Below, piece by piece: positions 1 to 11,247 of a stretch of 64,000 nucleotides of DNA (position 1 is the first letter of the stretch; the number at the start of each line of letters is the position of its first letter). The notes beneath the pieces are model-generated. The model did not search any database and was not told the DNA's origin. It saw only the letters and a list, made by a program, of their open reading frames with translations. Source of the stretch: Ailanthus altissimus (lineage: Eukaryota; Streptophyta; Magnoliopsida; Sapindales; Simaroubaceae); contig OX327702.1 of NCBI GenBank assembly GCA_946807835.1, positions 6,882,001 through 6,946,000 on the forward strand, in the 5' to 3' direction. The position numbers were made by a program, and so were the translations under genes.

Positions 1-1212
1 CTTTTGGCAGGGATTTTAAAGTACGACATTTATCATAGATTAAGATATGTGTTAAGAGTAATTATGTAATAGTTTTATAATTTTTGAGTTACTATATAAT
101 TTTATAAAATTAGAGATTGAATATTGTTCAGTAAATGTCTTGATCCTGTCAGGATAATAGTTTATGAAATAGATTGTATAGGAATTATGATCTAATATTT
201 ATATAAGAAGGATATATAAGTTAAGAATGATATATTCTGATTTTAGAGTAATTGGACATCATTTGATATATAAGAAAATTTTGTTAAGTGTAAATGGTCA
301 GAATGATAGGTTTTGAGAAACTAAGTCATTAGACCAATTAGATGTGATAAGTGTAATATGTGTAATTTTGTAAGCTATTTAAATTATTTTGTGTAACTGG
401 TCAGGCTTATGAAAGGATTAATCTTTATTAATAGGTTAAGGAGAATTAAGTCTTATACTCGAAAGTGTTAAGAGGTAAGTATACTAGACTTTTACTGAAA
501 TCACAATAAACATAGTATTTGTTTATGTATGATTTTATAAATGTGCTTAGAAATATGATTATGTTATGTCAAAGTATATTTTGATATGAAATGTGAAAGA
601 CATATGTTTATGAATGTGAGCATTGACATTGAGTCTAGGCATACATGACATATATGTGTTTATGAAAGTGAGCGTTTCAAAATAAAATATGTTTAACAAA
701 GAAAGCTTTTGAAGTGGAATATGTCCATGAGAAACGTTTTGTGTTTTAAGGATGCTTGAACTCACTATTTACTTAGTAAACACCTTATGTGATTTGTGGA
801 GCCTTTATGTGTGGTCTTTCCTTCAGGATTGGTATATGTTATGTGTTTTATATGTAGGGATGATCCTATTGGAACATAAAGAAAGAGTGAGTCATCATAT
901 TCGTGTGGTGGTGTATTGGTACATGTGAGAGGACTTGCCGATGATCAGGGTAAGGGTTTGGCCCTTACCTTCGAGCATGAACGTTATATATGTGTAATTT
1001 AAACCTCATTTGTGCTTTTTCTCTCATACGACATGTCATCGATGGGTGACATTTGGCTCATTATGTGATATGTGATATAAAAGTCCTTCTAAGTAGTAGT
1101 TGGATGATGGTATTCCTATTATATGTTTTAAAAGAATGTGTAAGCGCTTACTTGACATGTGATTTAATAAGATTATGATTTTGATTTATCAAGGTATATC
1201 ATACATATGCAT

Positions 1213-1247
<35 letters not shown>

Positions 1248-1673
1248 TTGTCTTTTGATATATGAAAAACTAGTATGCTTATTGAGTTTTATACTCATTA
1301 TAGTTTATGGTGATTTCAGGTAAGTAAGGTACATTTGTGTTTAGCGGATTTGGCAAGGCTTCTACTGTCCTTTGGGTTTCCTAAATTGCTAGGTTGCTAA
1401 GTGTTTCATTTGTGGACACGTAGTTTAAGATATTTAATTTGACCCTATTGAATAAATACTTATGTATTATTTTATTCAGTGTGGTTGTATGTAGTTTATA
1501 TTTCACCAAGTATGGTCATGGATTGATCTTTGTACTGAACTTACTAGCAACTTGCTAAGGATTCCTATGTTGAATTCAAGTTTGAAATTTTATATAATAT
1601 TAATTATGAGGCATATTATTAAATGAGTGTAAGTTATGTCGTGTGTAAGATCTTTTGAGTCTGGGGCGTGACA
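1..1673 (+). mobile_element. 3' part of a Gypsy-like LTR (left edge cut by window)
   Basis: No coding frame of useful length is present. The stretch ends in GGGGCGTGACA, the usual 3' end of many plant Gypsy LTRs, and carries LTR-like blocks such as the ATCAGGGTAAGGGTTTGGCC segment near 945. No primer-binding site follows the end, so this is a 3' LTR or a solo LTR. Its 5' end lies outside the window. Family assignment rests on the terminal motif only. Confidence 0.45.
1213..1247. repeat. (TG)n(TA)n microsatellite
   Basis: A short TG run passes directly into about twelve TA units inside the LTR-like sequence. Similar TA runs occur near 6090, 14530, 17220, 27520 and 32320. Confidence 0.85.
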
Positions 1674-3352
1674 TCATGGATCAAGTGACCACCTTATTTA
1701 CTTTTGGGTGATTGCCCTTCATGGTTTTCTATTATATTTTCATAGACAATACTAAATTATTTACCCTATAATTTGTAAGATTTCAAGTCTATGAGTTTGA
1801 ATTTTGTATTTCTTAGGAACAACAACAGAATCCCTTTAAAAGGATCGTCCAAGATAATCCCACTTGACATAATTTGAGCTTTTCAAGTCCCTTGCAACCA
1901 CAAACAAAATTGGGTAATGTCGAAGGTTTTTTCAGCTATGACCTTACAATGCTTAAGTTAGTAATGAATTTTTGGGAAAAAAACAAGAAAGCAAGAAAGG
2001 ATTAAAGAGAGAAGTTTTGGTGTTTCTAGCATAAAAAGAGTTTTAACTCGCTAAAAATGTCTTTCAATAAAGGTTTGACGAAAAAGAAAAGTCCTTTTTC
2101 TAATCGCTTAGCTTCCTTTTTATAGATTTTACCACATTAGGTTGTAGAGTCCTATTAAAATTAGAACATATCTTTACTTTCCTATTTTAGGTTCATCCTT
2201 AGATTATAAGAGTAAGAATAGTATAAAAAATCTTAAGATTTTGAGATTTTTGGAGACATATATTTACTTTTCTAGTTTGGACTAATCTCGCAATTATAGG
2301 AGCAGGATTTGTAACAAAAATCTTGAGATAATTTAAGTCCTTGGTTGATATGTATCTTCTCTTGCTTTGCCTTTAGAGGTTTTAATGGTTGGCTCAGCTT
2401 AGAACAAATTGTTGAGAATATCAACTAACATTGAGGACTTTTAGGACCAAGGACTATGAGTTATAGACATTCCTTTGTTCAATATCGAGCATTCTTCGAT
2501 AGTGAACTTGAACTTAGGGTGTTCGTATTATGGACTTTCTTGTGGGTCTTTGGTGAGATGTCCTCAAATATGGTTCATGGCCATATTAGATCTTTTTGAT
2601 AAACTAGACCTAGGCCAAAATTCGAGGGAAACAATAATATAAATGTATTATATAACATATATAACAAAAGAAAAACAATAATAAGGCTCGTGTAAAATTG
2701 ACAAAGAAGTTTACAACATAATTTCAACATGGCTTGTGTAAAACAATACAAAAATTACCTTTTAATTTCTATGAATGTCTTGGGCGTTAAACATTGCTTC
2801 CCCATTTCATAAGCTTTTGGTAAGACGTAGGCAATTAAGGCTAGATTTTCAAAGAAAGCCCTATAAATTTTTATGATTACTTATTTGAAAATTTTTTATC
2901 CCAATTTTATAAGAATTACTTTCTTATTTTACAATATTTTCAAGTATTTACTTTATTAGTTAATTATTACAAAACCTTTCTGTTATTACAATTGTTAATT
3001 ATTACAAAAAGTTTTAGTTTTTTCATTAGTAAATTTTTGATAATAATTATTTTATTTATATAAAGAATTAAAAGAAACCCCAATTTGAAATTTTTGCCTC
3101 AGACCTTGAGTTGTTTTGAGAAAGGCCCCTGTTCTTAACAACAGATGTGTGAAGGCTTCTGCAAGCCATTTTCAATAAATAAAAATTTAAGGAAAATGTA
3201 GGCTGATTGTTTCAGGAATAATATTAAATAGTAGAAGTCTGGATGATATCAGTGAAACTGAAATCTGAGAGATCATTCTACAGTTGATAATTAAGAGGCT
3301 AGTTTCACCTAAAATCATGGCAACAGCTACTGCCATCAATTCATACAACTAG
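1674..3352. other. Intergenic, no gene seen
   Basis: AT-rich sequence with stops in all frames. It contains an imperfect tandem duplication with a period near 90 bp (about 2164-2340; each copy starts with (A/G)ACATAT(C/A)TTTAC). The last 200-300 bases before 3353 probably include the 3' UTR of the minus-strand receptor-kinase gene. Confidence 0.5.
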
Positions 3353-6300
3353 CTAGGATTCAGAAATCTTCCCTTTAGCAATACTAATAATGTATTCAAT
3401 CTCATTAGCAACTTCTTTCATTGAAGGTCGATTCTGCCTCTTATTATCCAAACATGAAGCTGCCAGTAACCCCACTGCATTCATCGTCTCCAAGTCTAAT
3501 TTCGTAGCTTTTTCCTTGAGCACTGGATCGACAACGTCCATCAACCTCTCTTCATCCATAATCCTTTTCATATAAACCACCAAATTCACATTCTCTTCTT
3601 CTCTGTTAAAATCAATTGCCTTCTTTGAAGTCAACAGCTCAAGCAGAACAACTCCAAAGCTATAAACATCACTCTTATCCGTCAGCTGAAAATTACGGTA
3701 GTATTCAGGATCAAGATAACCCAGTGTCCCTTGAGCGGTAGTGAAAATATGAGTATCATTATTTTCTGACTTCTCAACAAGCCTAGAGAGACCAAAGTCT
3801 GACACTTTGGCATTAAGTTTTTCATCAAGTAAAATGTTGCTTGATTTCACATCACGGTGATATATGGGTGGCAACGCGGCTGAGTGGAGATAAGCAAGGC
3901 CTTCAGCTGTTTGGTGGGCAATGAGAAGCCGGCGATGCAAAGGCATGGGAGCCCATTTGCCCGTAAAGTGACAATGTAAGTGATCAAAGAGGTTTCCATT
4001 AGGAATGTATTCATATATCATAAGAGGCTCATCAAGCTCAACGCAACAGCCAAAAAGTCTTACAAGGCACCTGTGATTAACCTGGCAAAGAATTCGAACC
4101 TCGTTGAGGACTTGATCGGCGCCCTTGGTGTTTCCAAGTTTGGCTCGCTTGATCGCCGTGACAGTTCGATCATCAAGAATGCCCTTGAAGACTTCGCCAA
4201 AGCCGCCGGATCCTATGAGACGGTCTTTGGAGAAGTTGTTTGTTGCTTTTATTATTTCTTTGCCGGTGAAAACCCTAGCTGATTTGCCAGTGGTTTTGGA
4301 ACTTATCATCTCTTCTCGCTGCTTGATTAAATTCTTTTGAGCTTCTCTTTTAATGCACTCATTTTGTTTGTACAACAGAATTGCTATCATGGCCACAAGT
4401 GAAATTCCACCAAAAGCAACAACCACGCCTGAGAAAGGAATAAGATATCATCACTAGCATCACTAGAATTGCTATCAGCACCGTAGCCAAAAACAATTTA
4501 GGCGGAGTTAGAAATTTATTTATTTATTTTTAAGTACTACTAAAGTTTTCAACTTATATCCTATTTTCTTTTATTACAAATGGTATAATATGTCATAATT
4601 AAATAATTAATTTTTGTAACATCTAAAATAACTATTATATTTCTTTAATCATTCAATTGATGTATGCCACATCATTTTAATTTAAAATAAAATTGAAATA
4701 CGAGTTAAGAAGTGTAGTATTAATTTCTTTTTATTATATAATGTTTTGTTACATAAAAATAATTTAAATACAAGCTTTAATTAAAATTTATAATGATGGA
4801 TATATATACTTTAAAAAAAAAATTTAGGGTTTAAAGATAGAGAGAATGATAGAGTTTAGAAGATACAAGAGAGTGACATTGATCTGATTTTTAAGTGTTT
4901 TGACTAGTTGTAAACAAATCAAAATGATGGCGGTACAATTTTGAAATAAATGAAGGGCTAAAACCTAAAATTAATATCTGATCTTGCAAATATTTTTGAT
5001 TCTGTGGGCAATTTATGCACTTAGCGCTATTTTATTATTATTTTTTAATTAATTTTTTTTTATTCAAGAGTGTTCAAACACTTTTTCCTAGGCATAAATC
5101 TGGACTCCGCAACCGGAACTAATTTTTTAATGTGACAGAACCAAAGAAAAATGTGAAGTCGATATAGAGAGGATCATTCAGAAATAAAAAAGGTTTTCAT
5201 TTTCACTCTAATTGCTACATTTGCTATTTCCATAATAATTTCTTAGTGTCACATGACCAAGAAAATTGTGAAGTTGATCTTAGACAGGCTCATCCGATAA
5301 GAAAAATGTAGTTTCATGTTCACTTCTATTGTCACATTATTGCAGCTTTTTATAATGATTTGTCAAAGAATATCAAAAACCAAAAAAAATAAAAAGAAAA
5401 AGAAATTGATAGTTTAGAGTTTTTTTATAAAAAATAATATATATTTATAAAGTTATTTAAGTTTTTTAAAATCTCTAGGTTAGTCTTTTTAGAGAGATAA
5501 GTAAGTATTTTTAAAAATTCAAAGGCTTAATGAGTAATTCAAGAAAATCTCAAGAATTAAATTGTTAATTTCCAATCCAAAGAAAAAAAAGAAAATATTC
5601 AGAAATCAAGAAATTTCAAAATTGATAGGTAATGCAGATAAACAAAAACAGAAAAGAAAAGAAAAGTAGAGATTGCATATAAGGTTAATTTTCGAATTTG
5701 GAACTAGCACATACCAGCAATGAGCACCATTTGTTTCTTTTGATGTTTGCAACCTTTCCCATGCCGGCACTTCGCTTCTAAATTAACAAAGAGGAGATAA
5801 TGTAAATAAAATAGTTAAAAAATTTAAAGCACTACTGATAGAAAAACTGCCTTCAAACTATGTGTTTCTATATCTTCTCTGAGCAGTTCACTTTCCTATA
5901 TGAAATATTATGTCTGGACTTCGATACTTTTTCACGGAGCAATGCTTCAGTGGTTTCGAAATGTTTATCGAGGAATTTCTAAAATTCGATTGTTAGAAAA
6001 AAATTTATATGCAGTGTAAAAATTTAGCTCCTCCAAACTGCTATTTAAAAATTTTGGAAAAATATTAATTTTGTTTCGTATTTAATTGATATATATATAT
6101 ATATCAATTTAATTAATATATTTTAAAATATTTAATTAGTACCTATAGAATGAAAATGATCATATTTTAAGAATGAAAATTGCAGTAAAAAAACATTCTT
6201 AAAGAGAATAATCAAGTATTTATAAAAAAAATATAAATTAAATTCGTATATATCAATTAAATTAAAGATGAAACTGATATTTTTCCAAAATATTTTGTAC

Positions 6301-7182
6301 CCTGTTCATTAACATTTACCATTTAGCACCTATAACATGTTTATAAAGTTAAAAAAGTCTTCGTGGGACTAAATTTAGCTTAAGATAAAAAGAGAACTCA
6401 CGTTGACACAATCCGTTCACGGGATCCCACTTAAATCCAGCACTACAGAAGCACCTATTCTGCCCAGAATTCATTGGATCCGCCAAGCACTTTGAATGCA
6501 ATAAATCCTTGCAATCTCCTGGAACCTTGCAAATTGGCTCCTGCGGCAAGTCCCATTCCAGCTCCATTCCAGGGTCAGGCCACCTCTTTCCCGGCACCCA
6601 GTTCATGTTCAAATTCACAAAACTCTGGTAAGCCGCACAGCCTGTGCCGCGAACCCTGACCATGTAAGCAGTTTCTGATCCCCCAGTCTTAAAAATACAA
6701 CACAGTGATGTTTTCATACAGGCAGCTGCATTTTCTCTTATGTAATTGTGGCATATACAATTTGATGAACAATTTATTGGCTCTTGCAATTGTAACGTTG
6801 CGTCCGTACAGTTGAGCAACATAATTGTGTTACTACCAGTGATGTTAAACGGGAGATTGTCGCCTAGTTGGATGCCCTGAGTGCGCATATCATTTGCAAT
6901 GCAAGTATTGGGGGCGAGGCCGGCTGGCCGGATAATAATCCGCTGGGTTAAAGGGTTGATTGATGTGATCATGTAGGATGATCCGTTTAGGGCATCGAAC
7001 CATAATGTGCCTGCAGTGCACCGGATTTTGTATGATTGATGGCCGCAGTTTGGACCGGTGCTTAGTGGAAATGGCACTGGAGTGCGTCCGCAGTTCCCAC
7101 AACGTGCCACAGGCAACGCGTATGTTGTCCAGGAAAACAATGTCACTGTAAAAATTAAAGCTCTGAGCACACTCTTTTTCAT
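3353..7182 (-). CDS. Wall-associated receptor kinase-like protein (WAKL15/WAKL20 type), 3 exons
   Basis: Predicted single-pass plasma-membrane receptor serine/threonine kinase. Exons on the minus strand are 7182-6402, 5777-5715 and 4428-3353. All introns are GT-AG and every junction is phase 1, giving about 639 residues, close to the usual WAKL15/20 length. Residues 1-26 form a signal peptide. The Cys-rich galacturonan-binding (GUB_WAK) ectodomain follows, starting near CGNCGRTPVPFPLS, with a WAK-associated C-terminal block ending GFKWDPVNGLCQ. Exon 2 encodes a basic Cys/His stretch (KCRHGKGCKH). A transmembrane helix lies near 283-301. The kinase has GSGGFGEV (354-361), Lys375, HRD (472-474), DFG (492-494) and GYLDPEYY, so it is an RD kinase with all key residues. 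There is no EGF module, as expected for this subgroup. No frameshift or stop is seen. Ligand and pathway are inferred from the family (pectin sensing, defence). Confidence 0.93.
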
Positions 7183-7232
7183 TGGAAGCCGAAGGATTAT
7201 GGAAAGCTTTGCAGGGAAGGGCTAGATAGTGA

Positions 7233-7241
7233 GGCTTATAT
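7233..7241 (-). promoter_or_regulatory. Candidate TATA box of the first WAKL gene
   Basis: On the minus strand ATATAAGCC lies about 50 bases upstream of the ATG at 7182. That would place transcription start near 7205 and give a short leader. This is motif and spacing only. Confidence 0.35.
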
Positions 7242-7259
7242 GTACTCCGTTTGGTCACT

Positions 7260-8800
7260 CTCTGAAAAAAATGTTAAAATTTTGAATATGAAGCTTGTGA
7301 TAATGCAAAATATCAGTGATTTGCTTTTATTTATTGCCAATAATATATAATTGATGACATCCTACAAGATATGTAGAAAATATTTATGTACTTGTCTTAT
7401 ATTTATATTTTCAGATCTCAAAATCGAGTCATCTTATTCTCTTTTTTTTTTATCCTAATTAATATATCACTAATAAGTGATTATTATTTATTAGATAATT
7501 ATTAATTTTTTATTTGTAATATTAATTAAAAATAAACACATCAGATATCATATTATTTGAAATATAAATTATATAAATATAACATTACTCAATAAAAAAA
7601 AATAAGTATCCAACTATAAAAATACAACGTTACTCAATAGGATATAAGTATCTTTATAGCATTACTCAATAGAATATAAGTATCTTAAATCTCTCATTAT
7701 TATTTTATGGAGTGTGCAAGTCAGGGGGAACATTACATGCTTCTAACTTATTACATTGCACACATCTAGCTTCGGTTTCCTCAAATTTGGTAACAATTTC
7801 TTAGGAAGATATCAAAAACGTCAGTCATGAGTAGGTTTTACTTAACTGGATTCTCACGCCCATTTCTAGGTAATTGAATTTCGAACAATGATGTGTCACA
7901 AGCTCTTAACATTAGCATGCAAAAGATAGAGAGAGAAAAGCCAGCTATATATCCACATGTGAGTAAGAAGTGCATGAACTTGTAAGTCTCATCACAAGTA
8001 TCAACATACTTCGCAGATTTGTATATTCTTAAATAATATGGATTTTTTTTGAGGGAATGGTCGTGATGGTGGCAGGTTGTAATATAGATACATTCGTCCT
8101 GAAGCCAGACGCATTACTACCACAAAATAGATTTTTTTTTTTTACAAAATTTTTCAATAGAATTTGAAATCTATCATAAATTTATGATAAATTATATCAT
8201 TTTTCTAAAAATTAATTTATGACAGGATATATCAAAATTTAATGATAGAATTATTAAAAGAATTTTGTGATAAAAAGAGTGATACGGTGCATTTTATTAA
8301 TTTTTAAATGATTATGTTTTGGTAAAAAAAATCATTATATGGTATTTTTTCACAGAGATGATTTTTTTATTACAAAACTAAAATGGCGCCGTTTTATTAA
8401 TTTAGAGTGAAACAGTATCGTTTTGCATGCAAGATATTTTAAAAGAAAGAAGCAACATGGAGCTATTTTATGATGATAAAAAATTAAAAAAGCAAAAGTT
8501 TAAACGGCACCTTTTTCATACAAAATTTAAAAAAAAAAAAAAGCATCGTTTGCTTGCAAAGTAAAAAAAAAAAAAAAAGAAAACAACATTGTTTTGCATC
8601 AGATTCTTGAAAAAAAAAAGAAGGAAAAATGCCAAGTTCTTCAGTTTTATCAATCTTTTAAATCGTGTTTAAGAGAGAAGAAGTGAGACCAAATCCTATT
8701 TGACATAATAGCGCCGTTTTTTCATAAAAAGTTTTTTTTTTAAAAATAATTATAAGTCTTTGAATGGACTTATAAAAGTTTCCTTAATTGTTAAAATTTA
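7260..8800. other. Intergenic, AT-rich, no gene
   Basis: Upstream region of the first WAKL gene. Part of 8100-8720 looks like small non-autonomous DNA-transposon debris: repeated A/T runs with interspersed (G)GCGCCGTTTT and AACGGCACC words. No terminal repeats could be fixed and no coding potential is seen. Confidence 0.45.
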
Positions 8801-9856
8801 TGTTAGAAATTTGGCAGACATGTTATTATAGCTCAACTAATTTTAATGATAGCAGTCAAAACAATCTGGGCTTATAAAGGTGCAAAAAAGGGGCCACAAA
8901 CACAATCTCCCTTTATAATAAGTTAAAGGAGATGAAGTCTTTTACATATATCCACCCTAAAGTTTGAAGCCTTTTTGTCTTATAAGTTAATATCATGTTA
9001 TTGTTAGACACTTGATCTTATATAATATTAAAAAATTAATGATTCAATAATTTTAATTGAATAAAAATTGAGATAAATATTAAAGTAAAGAGTTATAAGA
9101 ATTTTAGAATGTGTGGGACACGTATAGAGAAGTCTAGGACGTGTAGAGAAGTCTAAGACGTATAGGACACGAAGGGGGAAGCGAAATGGGACTCAAAGAC
9201 GCGAATAACGAGAAGAAAATGTGGGAGGAGCTACCAGGGCTGAGCGCCGCGGCGCCCAGGACAGTAACCCAGCACCGCAGAGCTAAGCTCGATTTTAGCC
9301 AGTGCCACGGCGCCCAGGGACGAGAGCCTCAGCGCCAGACGCATCAAAAGTCCGTTTTTCTTTGGGATTTTTAATTTTGGAAAGTTTTTAACTTCTAAAA
9401 TAAATAGACTCTTACTCCAATAAGGAATAGGATTAGTAAGCATGAAATACACTCTATATAAACACTTGTAAACCCTTAATTTCAGATTAAGCATTAAGAG
9501 AGACTCTAAGAGAGGGGAAGAACTGGGTAGACATTAAGTGTTTGTGTGCGCTAGGGTGGAGCCGTTGTTTGGGTGATCATTGTTTGTGGTAGAGTAAGGG
9601 TTCACTAAACGTTTAGGTCCTTTTGAGAGTTCTTCATATTGGGTTTTCCTTGTAATATCTCTAGGGAGTTAATAAGAGACGCTAGGATCCTTGGATCCAC
9701 CGTGGACGTAGGCAATTGACCGAACCACGTAAAATTGTGGTGTGCTTTTTTGTTTTCTGCTTTGGATTCTTATTATTTTTTGCTTGATTAACAAGTTATT
9801 CCGCTGCGCAAGAAGGTTAGGGTTCTAGGTTAAATCTTGAGTTCTTCGCTTCAACA
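8801..9856 (+). mobile_element. Copia-like LTR (probable solo LTR)
   Basis: It starts TGTTAGAAAT and ends near TTCAACA. The signature is the R-U5 type block around 9695-9745 (CCGTGGACGTAGGC then CCGAACCACGTAAA), very common in plant Copia LTRs. A GC-rich patch at 9230-9350 repeats GCGCCCAGG/CAGCGCC words. No internal region follows and I could not find a clean target duplication, so the borders are approximate. Confidence 0.5.
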
Positions 9857-10880
9857 TAACCTCGAGAGGGAGAATGGCATTTCTACTCTTAACACACAAT
9901 AATTTATTCTGGTGTATGCCTTATTTTAAACTTATTTGGTTAAATTGTTGTCTTAGATTGTATTTTGCTCCATCTTTGCTATAGTTACCATCTCTTTTTA
10001 GAAATATTTTAAGTAAAAATAAATGAGAGAGAGGATTAAAGGTTGATCGTAATTCTGACGATAAGCAAATTCTGTAGTTAGAAGACAAACCTTCAGATTT
10101 GCCATCAATGTCATTAAGACAGACAGGCACATAATGATGGCTTTTCCACTTCAAGTATCAAGGAGTTCTTTTTCCTCTTTTCAGTTCTCTTTTGTTTTGC
10201 ATGAATTCTCAGCCTCATTGACGATAGTGGCAAATATTGAGCTTTGATTAAATCAGTAAGAAGCATTGCAATTTAGCTAGGTATAGATTTTCTATTTGCT
10301 TATTAAAAGATTTTCCAGTTGATTTTTCATCAAGAAATCGTTAATTATGAGATATGACTTGTTCGGTTAAACTATATTGAATGATGTTGGAATCATTATA
10401 TGGTTTCTCATTCATACAACTCTAAATCATGTGATAGGTTGTACTTTTAACTTATAGATTAATAATTAAATTCCTTTGTGGTTTTTAAAACTTGGGATTA
10501 GCTTTCTTTGTTTGACTACCATGCGAGATAACTTCGGTTTATATGAATTTATAGCCAATTGTTTAATTTCTAGTAATTATAGGCTAGAGGCTCATCAAAA
10601 TCTAATTTAAATGATGGGATCTAATTTAAATTTTCAATATGATAATTGTTCTTTCTAGTATTGGGAAAAGAGAGGCTACCATCCATTCATTATCTGAGAT
10701 GGGATCCTTTCCTACTATGTTCTGCTCAGAAGATGGGATCCTTGCTGTGGTTGAACAAGGTTCAATCAACAGTTTTGACATTAACCCATAGACCTTTTTG
10801 TGAGTAATTAGTGGGAAGGATGCTATAATTGGCTTTGTATTATGGATCTAGTTTGATGTTTTCTCTGATTGTACCCAATT
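9857..10880. other. Intergenic, no gene seen
   Basis: All frames are broken and no domain or RNA gene is recognised. It lies between the Copia-like LTR and the 136-bp tandem repeat. Confidence 0.5.
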
Positions 10881-11247
10881 TGTAATGTAGGATGTCATCA
10901 GTGATTTGGAGTGAGAATCAATAGCAATTGTGTCAAGGTTGTGATGTCTAGAAACGGATGTGAAGGATTAGCTCAACTTAAAATCTAGTTGATTTCTATT
11001 TCTTGTCAACTGGTTTTGTAATGTAGGATGTCATCGGTGATTTGGAGTGAGAATCAATAGCAATTGTGTCAAGGTCGTGATGTCTAGAAATAGATGTGAA
11101 GGATTAGCTCAACCTAAAATCTAGTTGATTTCTAGTTCTTGTCAACTGGTTTTGGTTGAGAAGCGGAGAACTTCATCCAACTTCATGCTATTACAGTACT
11201 ACATAAAAAAATATTTGGAGTGGGAATCAATAGCAATCATGTAGTAT
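10881..11247. repeat. Tandem repeat, about 136-bp units plus a partial longer unit
   Basis: Units 10881-11016 and 11017-11152 are nearly identical (each begins TGTAATGTAGGATGTCATC). After a spacer a further copy starts at about 11215 (TTTGGAGTGGGAATCAATAG). It is cut by the Gypsy element that begins near 11248 and resumes after it at about 14180-14310, where GATGTCTAGAAG and the GTTGAGAAATGG spacer reappear. The element therefore inserted into a pre-existing array. Confidence 0.8.

Noticed and set aside
559..765. 68-codon minus-strand frame
   Set aside because: It lies within LTR-like sequence and has no domain.
3390..4340. Plus-strand open frames over the first kinase exon
   Set aside because: They are antisense shadows of the conserved kinase exon and show no domain of their own.
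6474..7258. Alternative frames over the first WAKL exon 1
   Set aside because: They are shadows of the ectodomain exon. The minus-strand frame from 7182 carries the recognisable Cys pattern.
8100..8290. MITE with CACAAAATAG / TTTTGTGATA ends
   Set aside because: The inverted ends are weak and no target duplication could be shown in this AT-rich stretch.
10881..11152. CRISPR-like repeat structure
   Set aside because: There are only two long adjacent units without short regular repeats and unique spacers, and the genome is a plant's.
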